Source: Streptomyces graminofaciens (lineage in GTDB: Bacteria; Actinomycetota; Actinomycetes; Streptomycetales; Streptomycetaceae). From it: a stretch of DNA of 64,000 nucleotides. Where the stretch lies: NCBI RefSeq assembly GCF_030294945.1, contig NZ_AP018448.1:1860001-1924000 (forward strand). Reading direction: 5' to 3'. Shown here one piece after another: positions 53,013 through 62,725 of this stretch; the stretch's first letter is position 1; every line of letters starts with the position of its first letter. The notes beneath the pieces were generated by a model that did no database searches, was not told the DNA's origin, and was given only the letters and a program-made list of their open reading frames with translations. The position numbers and the translations under genes are program-made.

Positions 53013-54284
53013 TCAGTCCTGCGCGATCACGACCACCTCGTCGCGATCGGTCCAGCACCGTCGCTCGTTCTTGTCGGGGTTGATGCGCACTTGTCGGGGT
53101 TGATGCGCACTCCGTGGTCGGGAACGGCCGTCGCCTGGTCGTGGCGGCGGTAGCCGGTGGCACACTCGCCCCGCTGCTGCGCCGCTGCGCCGCTGCGCCG
53201 ACCGTGGCGAAGGACGCCTCACAGCCGGGCAGGACGTACGACGTCGCCGGTCGCAGGTGGACCTGACTGCCGGTGGGGGAGAACAACTCCTCGAACACGG
53301 CGGCCAGGTGCGGGTTCTGTGAGATCGGGCCATCAGCAAGCCGATGAGCTTCCCACTGATGATCACGTCGGCTCCGGGGCTGATGGGCGCGAGCGTCCTG
53401 TTGCGGTCGTCGGTCATCTCGGTGACCACCGGCAGCTCCCGTCCGGTCTCCTGTTCAAGTAGCTGCAAGAACGAGGAGCGTGACGAGGGTCCGGTTGTCG
53501 GCCTCGTCGGGCTGCTGCCCAGGGACGAGGTCCGGGCCGAGCACGACGACACTGTCGTACGAGTCGATCTCCAGGCACCGAAGTGTCTCGGGCCGGGTGA
53601 CGTCTCCAGGCCGGAACGTGATGGTCAGCCAGGGTACGAAGTGTGCACCGATGTCCCGGACCTGCTCGGCCGTCACCTCCTTCCGGTCCGCCACCGCGGC
53701 AATGACCGAGCCGCGCGCGGCGTACCGGCCCAACTGGTCGACTATGAGAGAGGCCCGCCGGTTCCAGCCGAGGATCAGGACCCGTTCGGGCCGGGCGTTC
53801 TCCGGCTGCCAGGGCGCCATCACCGACTCGTCGACCAGCCCCGAGCAGTCGCTGAGCCGCGCGGTGTCGTCGTCCCGCGTGACGGCACCACCGAGTGCCC
53901 CTGCTCGATGACGGTGGAGCCGCCCCGCCGCAGTGCGGTGAGCCGCTCAGTGAGTCCGGTGGTGATCAGACCGACGAGGGTGGAGACGTACACCAGGGCG
54001 ACCAAGGCGACCAGGGCGAGCAGTACCGACAACAGCACGTGCAGGAGCGGGCCTGTCGCCCCGCCGAGCCGCAGTGTCTCACCGGTGAGACGCCGGATCT
54101 CCGCCAGTCTCTCCGAGCGGGACACGGGCGCATGTGGGTCCGTCCACACCAGCACGGCGCTCGCCGGGAGGACGACTATGAGGCAGCCCAGAGCCAGCCA
54201 GCCGACGAGCGCGGAGGTGCCGCGTGCCAAGGTGGTGTCGAACCAGTAGCGTGCCCTGCCGTTGAGTTCGGCCCCTCGTCCCAT
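53013..54284 (-). pseudogene. CASTOR/POLLUX-type ion channel, broken
   Basis: The N-terminal part (53820-54284) has two membrane segments (VGWLALGCLIVVLPASAVLV and LLHVLLSVLLALVALVALVYV) and ends in STVIEQGHSVV, where the frame is lost. A second frame continues from an internal RCK/TrkA-N-like domain (RVLILGWNRRASLIVDQLG). A third holds VVTEMTDDRNRTLAPI and the final NERRCWTDRDEVVVIAQD. About 200 residues are missing between parts one and two, and a 20-bp tandem duplication (53071-53110) shifts the C-terminus. It was once a full-length channel. Confidence 0.78.
53071..53110. repeat. 20-bp tandem duplication in the channel pseudogene
   Basis: TTGTCGGGGTTGATGCGCAC occurs at 53071-53090 and again at 53091-53110 without change. 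Because 20 is not a multiple of three it shifts the reading frame; each copy encodes VRINPDK in a different frame. It looks recent, since the copies are identical. Confidence 0.9.
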
Positions 54285-54289
54285 GCCTG

Positions 54290-54300
54290 CCCCCCCCCCC
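54290..54300. repeat. Run of 11 cytosines next to the channel pseudogene start
   Basis: On the minus strand this is an 11-G tract 5 nt before the ATG at 54284, in the place of the ribosome-binding site. Homopolymers of this length are prone to slippage. Confidence 0.9.
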
Positions 54301-54577
54301 TGTTCCGCCGAGTTCCGGCGGCGGCAGCCCTAGCCATGCCGCACCGGTTTGCCCCGCTGCTCCCCCACCGACCCTCACGGCCACGCAGAGTGTGCCGACG
54401 AGGCGGCCGTGACACGCGGATCACCGTCTGCCTTTCATCCCTTCGGGGACGTCGCCAATTGCGCCGCTCCGCGGACTTCCGATCGGACGTCAGCGGTTTG
54501 CCCTCGGCATCGCTCGTTCGAGGCAACGCCGCAGCGCAGCTGGGCGGGGCGGGTCGGCCGACCGGTACAAGTGCGTC

Positions 54578-56584
54578 ATGACTGAAGATCACGAAGCCGT
54601 CGTGGCAGGTTCAGGCCTGTCCAGGCGCAGCTTCACAACGGCAGCGGGAACGGCTGCGGCGGCCACGACTCTGGCCAGTGGCGCGCCTGCCGCGGCTATG
54701 CCCGTACAGGCCGCCCCGGCCGCACCCACGCCCACCCGGGGCGCGGACTTCGACAGGTGCCTGGCCGTGGCCCGGGCCCTGCTGGTCGTGGACGAACACG
54801 ACCGGCCCTTGGTTCCACGCTACGAGCGGGTACTCAAGGACGGACTGCCCGCTCAGCGGACGGCCAAGCCCAAGAAGGTCCTTGTCGTCGGGGCCGGCCC
54901 GGCCGGTCTGGTGACCGCGTTGCTGCTGAAGCGGGCGGGCCACCACGTGACCGTTCTCGAGGCGAACGGCAACCGGGCGGGCGGACGCATCAAGACCTTC
55001 CGCCGCGGCGGCCACGAACGGGCGGCTCAGCCCTTCGCCGACCCCCGCCAGTACGCCGAGGCGGGCGCCATGCGCCTGCCCTCCAGCCACCCGCTGGTGA
55101 TGGGTCTGATCGACCAACTGAACCTGAAGAAGCGGCGTTTCCACTACGTTGACGTCGACGGTGACGGCAGGCCCGCCAACCGCACCTGGATTCACGTCAA
55201 CGGCATCCGGACGCGGCGTGTGGACTACGCCCGCGCGCCCCGCCGCATCAACCGGTCGTTCGGCGTGCCGCGCGCCCGCTGGGACACTCCCGCCGCGGCC
55301 ATCCTTCGGTCGGTGCTGGATCCGGTGCGTGACGAGTTCAGCACCGTGGACGCCGGCGGCAAGCGGGTCGACAAGCCGCTGCCGGAACGGGTGCAGGGCT
55401 GGGCCAGGGTCATCCAGCGATTCGGCGACTGGTCGATGTTCCGCTTCCTGACCGAGCACGCCGGGCTGGACGAGCGCACTGTCGACCTGATCGGCACCCT
55501 GGAGAACCTCACGTCACGCCTGCCCCTGTCGTTCATCCACAGCTTCATCGGCTCCTCCCTCATCAGCCCCGACACCGCCTTCTGGGAGCTGGAGGGCGGA
55601 ACGGCGGTGCTGCCGGACGCGCTGCTGGCGCAGGTGCGCGACACGGTCCGGTTCGACCGCCGGGTCACCCGCGTCGAGTACCACGATCCCGACCGTCCTT
55701 CTTCCGACACCCCACACGTCGGCCGCAAGGGCCCTCAGGTGTGGGTGGACACGGTCTCCGAGGGGCGCGGCAGCCCGGTGGTGCGCGAGCAGTTCACCGC
55801 GGACGCCGCCGTGGTCACCGTGCCCTTCTCCGGACTACGGCACGTACAGATCAGCCCCCTGATGTCGTACCGCAAGCGCCGCGCGGTCGCGGAACTGCAC
55901 TATGACAGCGCCACAAAGGTGCTACTGGAGTTCAGTCGCCGTTGGTGGGAGTTCACGGAGGCCGACTGGAAGCGCGAGCTGGGCCGGATCGACCCGAAGC
56001 TGTACGACGCCTATCGCACCGGCCGCACACCCGCCGACGGCAGCCTCCTCGGCGCTCATCCCTCCGTGCCGACCGGCCACATCACCCCGGGCCAACGCAC
56101 CCACTACGCCGCCAACCGTGCCGTCTCCCGCGACCAGCCGCAGGCCACACACGTCGTGGGCGGCGGCTCGGTGTCGGACAGCGCCAACCGGTTCATGTAC
56201 CACCCCTCCCACCCGGTGCCCGGCAGCTCCGGCGGAGTGGTGCTGGCCTCCTACAGTTGGGCGGACGACGCACTCCGCTGGGACTCCCTGGACGACGAGG
56301 CCCGCTACCCGCACGCCCTGTGCGGACTGCAGCAGGTCTACGGCCAGCGCGTAGAGGTCTTCTACACCGGCGCCGGACGTACCCAGAGTTGGCTGCGCGA
56401 CCCTTACGCCTACGGAGAGGCGTCCGTACTGCTGCCCGGCCAGCACACCGAGTTGCTGCCCTCCATTCCCGTGCCAGAAGGCCCGATGCACTTCGCGGGT
56501 GACCACACCTCCCTCAAGCCGGCCTGGATCGAGGGCGCCCTGGAGTCGGCGGTCCGCGCCGCACTGGAGGTCCACACCTCGTGA
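54578..56584 (+). CDS. Tat-exported flavin L-amino-acid/monoamine oxidase (L-glutamate oxidase-like)
   Basis: A 668-residue secreted flavoenzyme. The twin-arginine signal SRRSF is at residues 15-19, with a hydrophobic Ala/Thr-rich h-region to ~45. [20 protein letters not shown] from residue 105 is the FAD-binding start, and [20 protein letters not shown] the C-terminal FAD block. Length, signal and central region resemble Streptomyces L-glutamate/L-amino-acid oxidases, which produce 2-oxoacid, ammonia and H2O2. Substrate not fixed. Nothing downstream is co-transcribed. Confidence 0.85.
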   Translation: MTEDHEAVVAGSGLSRRSFTTAAGTAAAATTLASGAPAAAMPVQAAPAAPTPTRGADFDRCLAVARALLVVDEHDRPLVPRYERVLKDGLPAQRTAKPKKVLVVGAGPAGLVTALLLKRAGHHVTVLEANGNRAGGRIKTFRRGGHERAAQPFADPRQYAEAGAMRLPSSHPLVMGLIDQLNLKKRRFHYVDVDGDGRPANRTWIHVNGIRTRRVDYARAPRRINRSFGVPRARWDTPAAAILRSVLDPVRDEFSTVDAGGKRVDKPLPERVQGWARVIQRFGDWSMFRFLTEHAGLDERTVDLIGTLENLTSRLPLSFIHSFIGSSLISPDTAFWELEGGTAVLPDALLAQVRDTVRFDRRVTRVEYHDPDRPSSDTPHVGRKGPQVWVDTVSEGRGSPVVREQFTADAAVVTVPFSGLRHVQISPLMSYRKRRAVAELHYDSATKVLLEFSRRWWEFTEADWKRELGRIDPKLYDAYRTGRTPADGSLLGAHPSVPTGHITPGQRTHYAANRAVSRDQPQATHVVGGGSVSDSANRFMYHPSHPVPGSSGGVVLASYSWADDALRWDSLDDEARYPHALCGLQQVYGQRVEVFYTGAGRTQSWLRDPYAYGEASVLLPGQHTELLPSIPVPEGPMHFAGDHTSLKPAWIEGALESAVRAALEVHTS

Positions 56585-57019
56585 GCTGATCGACGGCCTG
56601 CCTAAGGGCCCCGCAGAGAATCGATCTGTTGTTCTCGCACCCGGGTTCGTTCACGCGGTGGCGGGAGCCCTGACGCGATTCATCAGCAGTCGGCCCGCTG
56701 TCCTTCGACTTGGGCGGCGGGCGTTCAGCTGGACACCGCGTACCCCGCTGTCCTGGGCCTGTTCGGCTCGTTGGCTGGTCGATGACAAGACCACGAGCCC
56801 GTAGTTCGCTCAGCAGCCCCTCCCCTGGCCCCGTTCGGCGCGGCCGGACTAGGCGATCACCGTGTCGACGCGGCCCCCGTCCCGACACCGTCCGGCGGCC
56901 CGGCCAGTGTGACGAAGGCGGCGACGGTACCGTCCGCGTCCCCTGCCGCGGACGCTGGAGCACGCTGCCGGGAGGCAGACGAGCCGTCAACCGGTCCCAC
57001 TGCTCACCGGTAACCCCCG
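56585..57019. other. Gene-free interval
   Basis: No supported gene in 435 bp. Both strands have short frames of low-complexity Arg/Gly/Pro composition without family features. The right end merges into the truncated IstB gene. Confidence 0.5.
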
Positions 57020-57442
57020 GCGAGGCCGTCCGCGGTCGACGCCGGCCACCGGGTCTACTTCACCACCGCGGCCGAGTCGGCGGCCAAGTGCCACAAGGCA
57101 GCCCTTGAGGGCCGCTGGAAGACCTGCACGCGCTTCTTCGCAGGTCCCAGGCTTTTGATCATTGATGAGCTCGGCTATCCGCCACTGCCTGAGGATGGCG
57201 CGTCGGCGCTGTTCCAGGTGATCAATCAGAGGTATCTGAAGTCGAGCACGATCCTGAGCACCAACGTCGGCATCGCGGACTGGGCCTCGGCGTTCGGGGA
57301 CGCCACCGTCGCCGCGGCGATGCTGGACCGGCTCTTGCACCGGGCCGCGGTGGTCGGCATCGACAGCCCTTCCTACCGGCTCCGCCACCACGAGAACCGC
57401 GCCGACAGCCTTCGCCAGGGAGTGAACGCCCGTGTCTCATGA
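57020..57442 (+). pseudogene. istB: IstB-like ATP-binding protein (IS21), N-terminally truncated
   Basis: The frame reads AVDAGHRVYFTTAAESAAKC, RWKTCTRFFAGPRLLIIDEL (Walker B) and continues to TTNVG-like ILSTNVGIADWA and AAMLDRLLHRAAVVGID, typical of the DnaC/IstB ATPase of IS21 elements. The Walker A part (GxxGxGKT) and everything before it are missing. About 140 of ~250 residues remain. It overlaps the next gene by 11 nt. Confidence 0.8.
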
Positions 57443-58062
57443 ACTCGACGCCACCAGCGGCGAGTTGGACCGCACCTGCCCCGAGTGCCAGACCGGGTTC
57501 AGGGTCGATTCCGTGACCAGCCGACGCAAGTACTGCTCGCCGACCTGCCGGGAGAAGGACCGCTCGCACCTGCTTACACAGCGGACCTGCCCCCAGTGCG
57601 AGCGGGAGTTCACCACGACCCTCAGCCCGAAGCGCATGTTCTGCTCGCCCGAATGCCGCACCGCCGCCCGCGAGGCCCAGACGGAGACCCGAAACCTGCC
57701 CGGTCTGCGAGAACCCCTTCCAGGCCAGGACGACGGTCCGCACCCGCTACTGCTCGGCCGTCTGCCGCCGCGAAGCCGAGCACCGCCGCGACCGAGCCCT
57801 GGACGAGAAACGGGCCCGCCGCCTGGGTCAGGCACCACCCGCGCTGCCGGCCCGGATCGAGCTCCCTGCGCCGCCACCGGTCCGCACCGCCTCCCGGCAG
57901 CCCGCAGCCGTCCGTGACCCACTGGAGCCGACCGCGACCCGGAACCGCCCCCACTGTCAGCAGCCCGTCACAATCGTCGCCCTGCTGGCCACCCCCGAGG
58001 CCGCCCGTCCGACGATGCCGCACCACCGCACCGACGTCGTCCCGCTGCGGCGGACCCCATGA
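57432..58062 (+). pseudogene. Triple treble-clef zinc-finger protein, frameshifted
   Basis: The protein has three repeats of a Cys-x2-Cys...Cys-x3-Cys unit: CPECQTGF..YCSPTC, CPQCEREF..FCSPEC and, in another frame, CPVCENPF..YCSAVC. The shift lies near 57691, where an extra A (CGAAACC instead of CGAACC) breaks the frame. The restored frame runs on to a TGA at 58060-58062 that overlaps the next start. The start GTG 57432 overlaps istB. It is probably a DNA-binding passenger of the IS21-like element. It could be a sequencing artefact. Confidence 0.7.
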
Positions 58063-58284
58063 CCGACCCCTTCACGCTCGCGCAGGTCGACGAGTTGGTC
58101 ACCCGCAGCCACAGCGACGGCACCCGCACCTTCGTCTTCTCCTCCACCGTGGACCAGCCGACAGCGTCTGCTGAGCCAGCGACATCCCACATCGCTGGAT
58201 CGTCAACATCACTATCAGCGACCTGGTCCCCGAGATCGACCACGTCCTTCGCGCCTGCTTCGGCCGACCCTCACCGATCACCAG
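58059..58284 (+). pseudogene. Short frameshifted gene after the zinc-finger gene
   Basis: It starts in an ATGA overlap (MTDPFTLAQVDELVTRSHSD, GTRTFVFSSTVD). After about 45 codons the protein-like reading jumps frame to RWIVNITISDLVPEIDHVLR ACFGRP before ending near a hairpin. I do not recognise the family. Position and overlap suggest a third gene of the same mobile unit. Confidence 0.5.
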
Positions 58285-58312
58285 GGCCCGGCGACCTGAC
58301 GGTCGCCGGGCC
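58285..58312. terminator. 12-bp perfect hairpin between converging genes
   Basis: GGCCCGGCGACC (58285-58296) pairs exactly with 58301-58312 across a 4-nt loop (TGAC). It sits between the small frameshifted gene and the NTF2-like gene and could end both transcripts. Confidence 0.8.
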
Positions 58313-58326
58313 GCAAAGCGGTGTCG

Positions 58327-58950
58327 TCAAGCGGATGATGCATCCGCGACGGGGAGCCGCTCCGTTCCGCCGCCGAAGGGGAGGAAGACAGTGCGGCTGG
58401 CGAGGAACCAGACGCCGTCGATCTTCCGGAAGATGTCTTCGTAGTGGCCGACGTTCGCCGGGAGCCTGGGCTCGATCATTCCACCTGAGTAGCCATCGAC
58501 CCGGTATGTCGTCAGATACGAGACGGCCCGCGCTGTCGCCTCGGACTCCACCGTGACCAGGATGTTCGTCATCAGACGGCGCGACAGCCTGTCCTCCGGG
58601 CGAGAGGCAAAGTAGGCGCCCAGAGCCTCGCGCCCCTCAATGCGCCGGTCCCCGAAAGGCCAGTGCCAGACACCATCGGGCGTGAACAGCTCGGCCACCG
58701 AACTCGGCTCGCCGAGGTCAAGTCGGTGAATGAAGTCCACAATGATGCGCTCGCAGGCGCGTTCCGCGAGCATCCGCTCGACCGGGGGCATGACCTTGTC
58801 GTCCACACCCCTGTCTATCAGCCCCAACAGGTCCCAGGGCAACGGCTTTTCCGCTCCAGCACCGGCAGGGCGCGCTCTTCGCTCCCCACCCTCCCCACTC
58901 GATTTGCCAGCGGACGAACTGAAGCGAAGATCGGCCGTGGGGATTTTCAC
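58327..58950 (-). CDS. SnoaL-like/NTF2-family protein
   Basis: A protein of up to 207 residues with an NTF2-like fold: ERACERIIVDFIHRLDLGEP, SVAELFTPDGVWHWPFGDRR, then AVSYLTTYRVDGYSGG and HYEDIFRKIDGVWFLASRTV. The fold is shared by ring hydroxylase small subunits, polyketide cyclases and ketosteroid isomerases; no catalytic residue is certain. The GTG at 58950 gives the longest reading, but the first ~50 residues are low-complexity, so ATG 58791 may be the true start. It abuts a duplicated segment (58963-59100) that may have brought a foreign 5' end. Confidence 0.72.
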   Translation of the reverse strand: MKIPTADLRFSSSAGKSSGEGGERRARPAGAGAEKPLPWDLLGLIDRGVDDKVMPPVERMLAERACERIIVDFIHRLDLGEPSSVAELFTPDGVWHWPFGDRRIEGREALGAYFASRPEDRLSRRLMTNILVTVESEATARAVSYLTTYRVDGYSGGMIEPRLPANVGHYEDIFRKIDGVWFLASRTVFLPFGGGTERLPVADASSA

Positions 58951-58962
58951 GAAGCCTCATCA

Positions 58963-59100
58963 CCCCGCGCCGATTCCGATGGACCGGCCGGGCGGGCATC
59001 GAACAGCGGCTTCACATCAGCAGTCGTCACAAGCCGCAGTCGTTCGGCCTGCTACGCGGGGATGGCACCCGATTTTCCTTCAGCTCATCCACAAGTCTCG
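58963..59100. repeat. 138-bp inverted copy of 40911-41074
   Basis: Nearly identical to the reverse complement of 40911-41074, minus about 30 bp. On the minus strand it contains the same RLVDELKENR coding stretch and the start region of the same SDR, but the SDR is cut off after a few codons and joined to the leader of the NTF2-like gene. Confidence 0.85.
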
Positions 59101-59292
59101 ACGATTGCCACCGTTGAGCTATCGCTCGACCGTTGATCACCTGCAAGCCCATGCCGCGCGCCCTTGAGGGAGGCGCGCCCGTCGGTGTAAACATCCCGCC
59201 GTGCACCAATTGACGTAGTCTCATCGATATCCGGCATGTCCTCCTGTCGGGGGTGATCCAATCGGCTGATTCCGAGAACAGGGAGTTGGCAC

Positions 59293-59982
59293 GTGCGGAT
59301 CAGAACGACGGCGGCAGTCCTTCTCGCAGCGGTCCTGGCGACCGGGTGCGCGGGCGGAGGCAGCGCAGGCGGCGGTTCCGATACGAAGGGACGGGACGGG
59401 GCGTCGGCGGCCGCGCGGCTGCCGGAGGAACCCGCCGTGGCGCTGGGCGCGGACGAGGTGGAGGCGGCCGCGCTGTCGGGCGGTGACGTGGAAGGCTTCA
59501 CCATCACGGACTACCCCGTGAAACCCCACGGCGATTCCACCGCCCGGCCGCCCTCCTGCCAGCCGCTGGAGAACATGCGCACCGGTGCCCCCGACCCCGC
59601 ACCCAGGACGCTGGTCGGCCGTCTCGCCTACCCCGACTCCGCCGCCGCGGGCGGCTCCGCCACCACCATCGGCCTCATGGCATACGACCGGGCCGACGCC
59701 GAAGACGTCCTCGACGGGGTCCGCGCAGCCTTGAAGAGGTGCACCGCCTACGAGGGCGGCGTGCCCGCCCGTACGACGGCGACGGCCGGCGCCGCCCCCG
59801 ATACGGGCGACGACGCCGTGGCCTTCTCCCTGCAGACGGAGGGGCACACCGCGGACGCCTTCGTGATCGTGCGCAGCGGAGCCACGGTCGTCCTGTTCTT
59901 CACCGCGAGCGGTACGGACTCTCCGGCCCAGGTGCCGGACGCGCTGGTCGCAGAGCAGATCAAGAAGCTGGAACAGGCATAG
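59293..59982 (+). CDS. Lipoprotein of unknown function
   Basis: A 229-residue lipoprotein. The signal MRIRTTAAVLLAAVLATGC ends in a lipobox with the lipidated Cys at residue 19, followed by a Gly/Ser-rich tether. The mature domain is mixed alpha/beta with VEGFTITDYPVKPHGDSTA and two Cys (SCQPLEN, KRCTAYEGG) likely paired outside the cell. GTG 59293 is preceded by GGGAG. No enzyme motif; function unknown. Confidence 0.82.
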   Translation: MRIRTTAAVLLAAVLATGCAGGGSAGGGSDTKGRDGASAAARLPEEPAVALGADEVEAAALSGGDVEGFTITDYPVKPHGDSTARPPSCQPLENMRTGAPDPAPRTLVGRLAYPDSAAAGGSATTIGLMAYDRADAEDVLDGVRAALKRCTAYEGGVPARTTATAGAAPDTGDDAVAFSLQTEGHTADAFVIVRSGATVVLFFTASGTDSPAQVPDALVAEQIKKLEQA

Positions 59983-60309
59983 GGCGGGTGACGGAACACA
60001 TCACGGTTGCTCCTGGCCGGGGACGCGAGATCGTCACGACCGGCCAGGCGGTCGTCGCCCTTCAGGGCCTTCTGCAGATCGATCGGGCTCGGCGCGGCGG
60101 GGAAGCGGGCTTGCCGTAGGGCATGTCGCCGGTCAAGGGCGCCCCCTTCCTGTGCGCGCGGGTTGGAGGGCGCCGAGCCCGTACGCCCTTATGCCGCGGC
60201 GGCTGCCGACCGGCGTCGTCTAGCTGGCGGCTCATCGCCGATGTCGTTCGGGCCGGAGACGGGCGCTCGCCGACCGGCCTGGTGGGGCGGAGGGCTCGAA
60301 GCGACTCAA

Positions 60310-60441
60310 AATTGGGACGTGTCATCCGGCCGCACCCGCGCCACGCTGACCAGCCGGCCTGGCGTGGTGCACTCGGTGGCGTTCAGCCCGGACGGCAAGA
60401 CCTTGGCCACCGGAAGTGACGACGAGGGCACGGTGCGGGTG
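60310..60441 (+). pseudogene. WD40-repeat fragment
   Basis: About 40 codons read as the start of a WD40 repeat (VVHSVAFSPDGKTLATGSDD, EGTVRV). No further blades follow on either side, and the frame then runs into the antitoxin fragment on the other strand. A remnant of a WD40 protein. Confidence 0.6.
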
Positions 60442-60531
60442 GATCTGATCCTTTTCGGCATCGGTGAAGGCGAGATCCTCGGCCAGGCCTCCCCAGGAAA
60501 CGGCCTGCGGGTCCTTGAGGTGATCAGTCAT
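60442..60531 (-). pseudogene. HigA-like antitoxin, N-terminal fragment
   Basis: The ~30-codon stretch MTDHLKDPQAVSWGGLAEDL, AFTDAEKDQI resembles the start of XRE-type antitoxins that follow HigB-like toxins. Homology ends before the helix-turn-helix. The ATG overlaps the toxin stop (ATGA), as in intact pairs. Confidence 0.55.
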
Positions 60532-60764
60532 CGTGCCCCGTCCTCTCCATCGATTCGCTTCAGATGCTCCGCGTATGCCTGCTCCGCCTGAGGTAGTGCG
60601 ACGCGGTACCAGCCGGACCAGTTGCCCGCCTTGTCACCGCCGACCAGGATCACGGCCTGGCGGTCCGGGTCGAACACGAACAGCAACCGCACTTCCGTGG
60701 CCCCTGCCGAGCCGGGGCGGAGCTCCTTGAGGTTCGACAGCACCGAGCCCTTGATCTTGTCCAC
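60528..60764 (-). pseudogene. HigB/RelE-like toxin, N-terminally truncated
   Basis: The 78 residues VDKIKGSVLSNLKELRPGSA, ..TEVRLLFVFDPDRQAVILVG and GDKAGNWSGWYRVALPQAEQ form the C-terminal two thirds of a RelE-superfamily mRNA-interferase of the HigB type. The first ~40 residues are replaced by unrelated sequence. It probably cannot act as a toxin; its antitoxin is truncated at the other end. Confidence 0.7.
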
Positions 60765-61059
60765 CAGGCCGGCCCAGCGCGCAACCTTCCTCCTGAAAGG
60801 CGGTGACAGCCCGGCTGACCTGAATCAGGGTGTAGTGGGAGTGGCTGCGGTTCTCGCAGTCACCTCCGCGCTCGACGACACGCCCCGAGGGTATGAATCG
60901 TCATCACGTTTGGCCGGGCAGTGCTGGAGTCCGATGCGAGGGCCCGCTCGGAGAGCCTGTCCACGAAGGAGTCGAGGCACGGGCTGGGGTTGGGCCCGGC
61001 TACGTACGATGCCCACGCTCCACTTCCACACTCCAGAAGGCAAGTCCGTCTTCCGTAGC

Positions 61060-61260
61060 CCGGGACTGGGGGGTCCTGCGCCCCAAGCACACACAACTGA
61101 TCGGCGAGCAACTGGGCAAGAGCTGCCGCCGCGCCGACAGGGTCGCCAACCCGGCCAGTCCACTGGGCGAGATGGCCCAGCACGCGCAGCCGATCAGTCT
61201 GAACCGCCCCGGGTTCGGTAGTCGACCACCGCGCTGGGGACAGCAGCCCATGCCGCGCTA
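61060..61260 (-). pseudogene. TPR-repeat protein fragment
   Basis: The stretch LRVLGHLAQWTGRVGDPVGA, AAALAQLLADQLCVLGAQDP is one and a half tetratricopeptide repeats of the kind found in large actinomycete NB-ARC/TPR proteins. The rest of the gene is missing and the flanks show no homology. Confidence 0.6.
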
Positions 61261-61441
61261 CCCCCAAAAGGGACAACGAATCGGCTCGAGACACCGTCGG
61301 CCTGGACCCGTCGGCGTCGTCCCGGCCCCTGTCCGGCCCCCACCAACCCTCACCTGACCATTACCACCCACTCCTACCCGAGATCCGGCCTACCCGCAGC
61401 TCAGTTGCTGTGCGCTGCGAGCCGCCTGCGACCAGATCGGG

Positions 61442-61741
61442 CTACTGCGATGGCCCGTGTGGGAAGACTGCATCCTGTACGAGGCACGGGAGGCCGCCGA
61501 CCCGGTCCATCTCGTCGAACACTTCCGGGATCGACACCGCTGTTGCGGACATGTCCGGGTCCAGCTCGAAGGACCGGAGGGTGAGCTGCACCTGGCCGAC
61601 CGGAACCGCGGCGGCGATTGCTTGTTCGAGCCGGTGCTTGCCGATATAGCACCAGGGGCAGCCCAGATCGGTCCACAGCTCGATGATCAGAGGGTGGTCG
61701 GTGTCCGGCGTCGATGGCTCGGACGACGTGGAAGTGGACAT
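61442..61741 (-). pseudogene. DsbA-family (FrnE-like) oxidoreductase, C-terminally truncated
   Basis: The first ~75 residues are a clear thioredoxin-fold start: LIIELWTDLGCPWCYIGKHR (CxxC active site) and VQLTLRSFELDPDMS. After SIPEVF the sequence departs from the family and stops at 99 residues, against ~210-240 for full FrnE-type proteins. The insertion domain and C-terminal half are missing, so activity is doubtful. Confidence 0.75.
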
Positions 61742-61980
61742 GGAAGCCTCATTCCTGTGCGGGGGTCTTTCCCGAAAGGTGTGGGCACGGAGACGGCCGC
61801 GGCGGGGTGGCTGGGCGGTGACGTACGGTCACCCGGCGGATCGGCGAGCCGGCGGCGCCGTGGTTCCGTAGCCGTGCATCGAAAGAGGGGACAGGACGGG
61901 CCGGGGGAACTCGGCACTGGGGATGGTGGCGAGTACGGCCCCGCCGGGGCGTGTGCAGCGAAGGGCGCCTGTTCCGGACT

Positions 61981-62619
61981 CTACGACGCGGTCTGGAAAG
62001 CTTCGGCCAGCTTGCGGGCCTGCTCATGGGAGTCCGCCAGGGACGCCTCGTGCAGCGGTATGAGTTCGGACATGTAGGGGACGACGGGGGCGAGGGTGAG
62101 CTCGGGAGTCAGGACGCTCACGTCGAGGCCCAGCGTCTGCGGGTGCGCCAGGACGGTTTCCAGGGTGGGGACCACATGGTCCATGCCGTGGTTGGGGGTG
62201 CCGGGGCCGTAGCCGCCGCCACGGGCGGATATCACCAAGGCCGGGCGCCCGGCGGCCGGAGGACCGTCGGGGAGGGCCATCGTTGCGCCCACCACCATGA
62301 TCTGGTCCAGCCACGCCTTGAACACCGAGGGTATCGAGTAGTTGTACATCGGCACCGTGAACAGGTAGGTGCTCGCACCGAGGAACTCCTCGATCAGTTC
62401 TTCCTGGATCGCCGCGGCGGCGGCCTGCTCCGGAGTGCGCGCGGCCTCGTCCGCACTGCGCGAAGCGATGCCGGCGGCGGTGAGGTGAGGCACCGGTGCG
62501 GCTCCGAGGTCACGGTGGATGACCGGCCCCCGCCAGGAATCCCGAAAAGACTCGGCGACCTGCCGGGACACCGAGTCGGTGCCCAGCGAGGAGGAGTCGA
62601 TGTGCAGGAGATAGGTCAT
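61981..62619 (-). CDS. FMN-dependent NADH-azoreductase
   Basis: A 212-residue flavodoxin-fold quinone/azo reductase. LLHIDSSSLGTDSVSRQVAE is the FMN-binding N-terminus; TVPMYNYSIPSVFKAWLDQI is the highly conserved dimer/FMN motif, followed by LVISARGGGYGPG. GGAGGCGCC precedes ATG 62619. It reduces quinones and azo compounds with NAD(P)H. It is divergent from an HxlR-type regulator, a common pairing in which the regulator senses electrophiles or quinones. Confidence 0.92.
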   Translation of the reverse strand: MTYLLHIDSSSLGTDSVSRQVAESFRDSWRGPVIHRDLGAAPVPHLTAAGIASRSADEAARTPEQAAAAAIQEELIEEFLGASTYLFTVPMYNYSIPSVFKAWLDQIMVVGATMALPDGPPAAGRPALVISARGGGYGPGTPNHGMDHVVPTLETVLAHPQTLGLDVSVLTPELTLAPVVPYMSELIPLHEASLADSHEQARKLAEAFQTAS

Positions 62620-62725
62620 GAGGGCGCCTCCAATTCTTATCATTTGTGCGCAGCGCCATCATGCGCCAGTATGGGAGCCTCTACAAAAGGCACACTCGTG
62701 TCCGTATCGGAAGGGCGTGTGCGTC

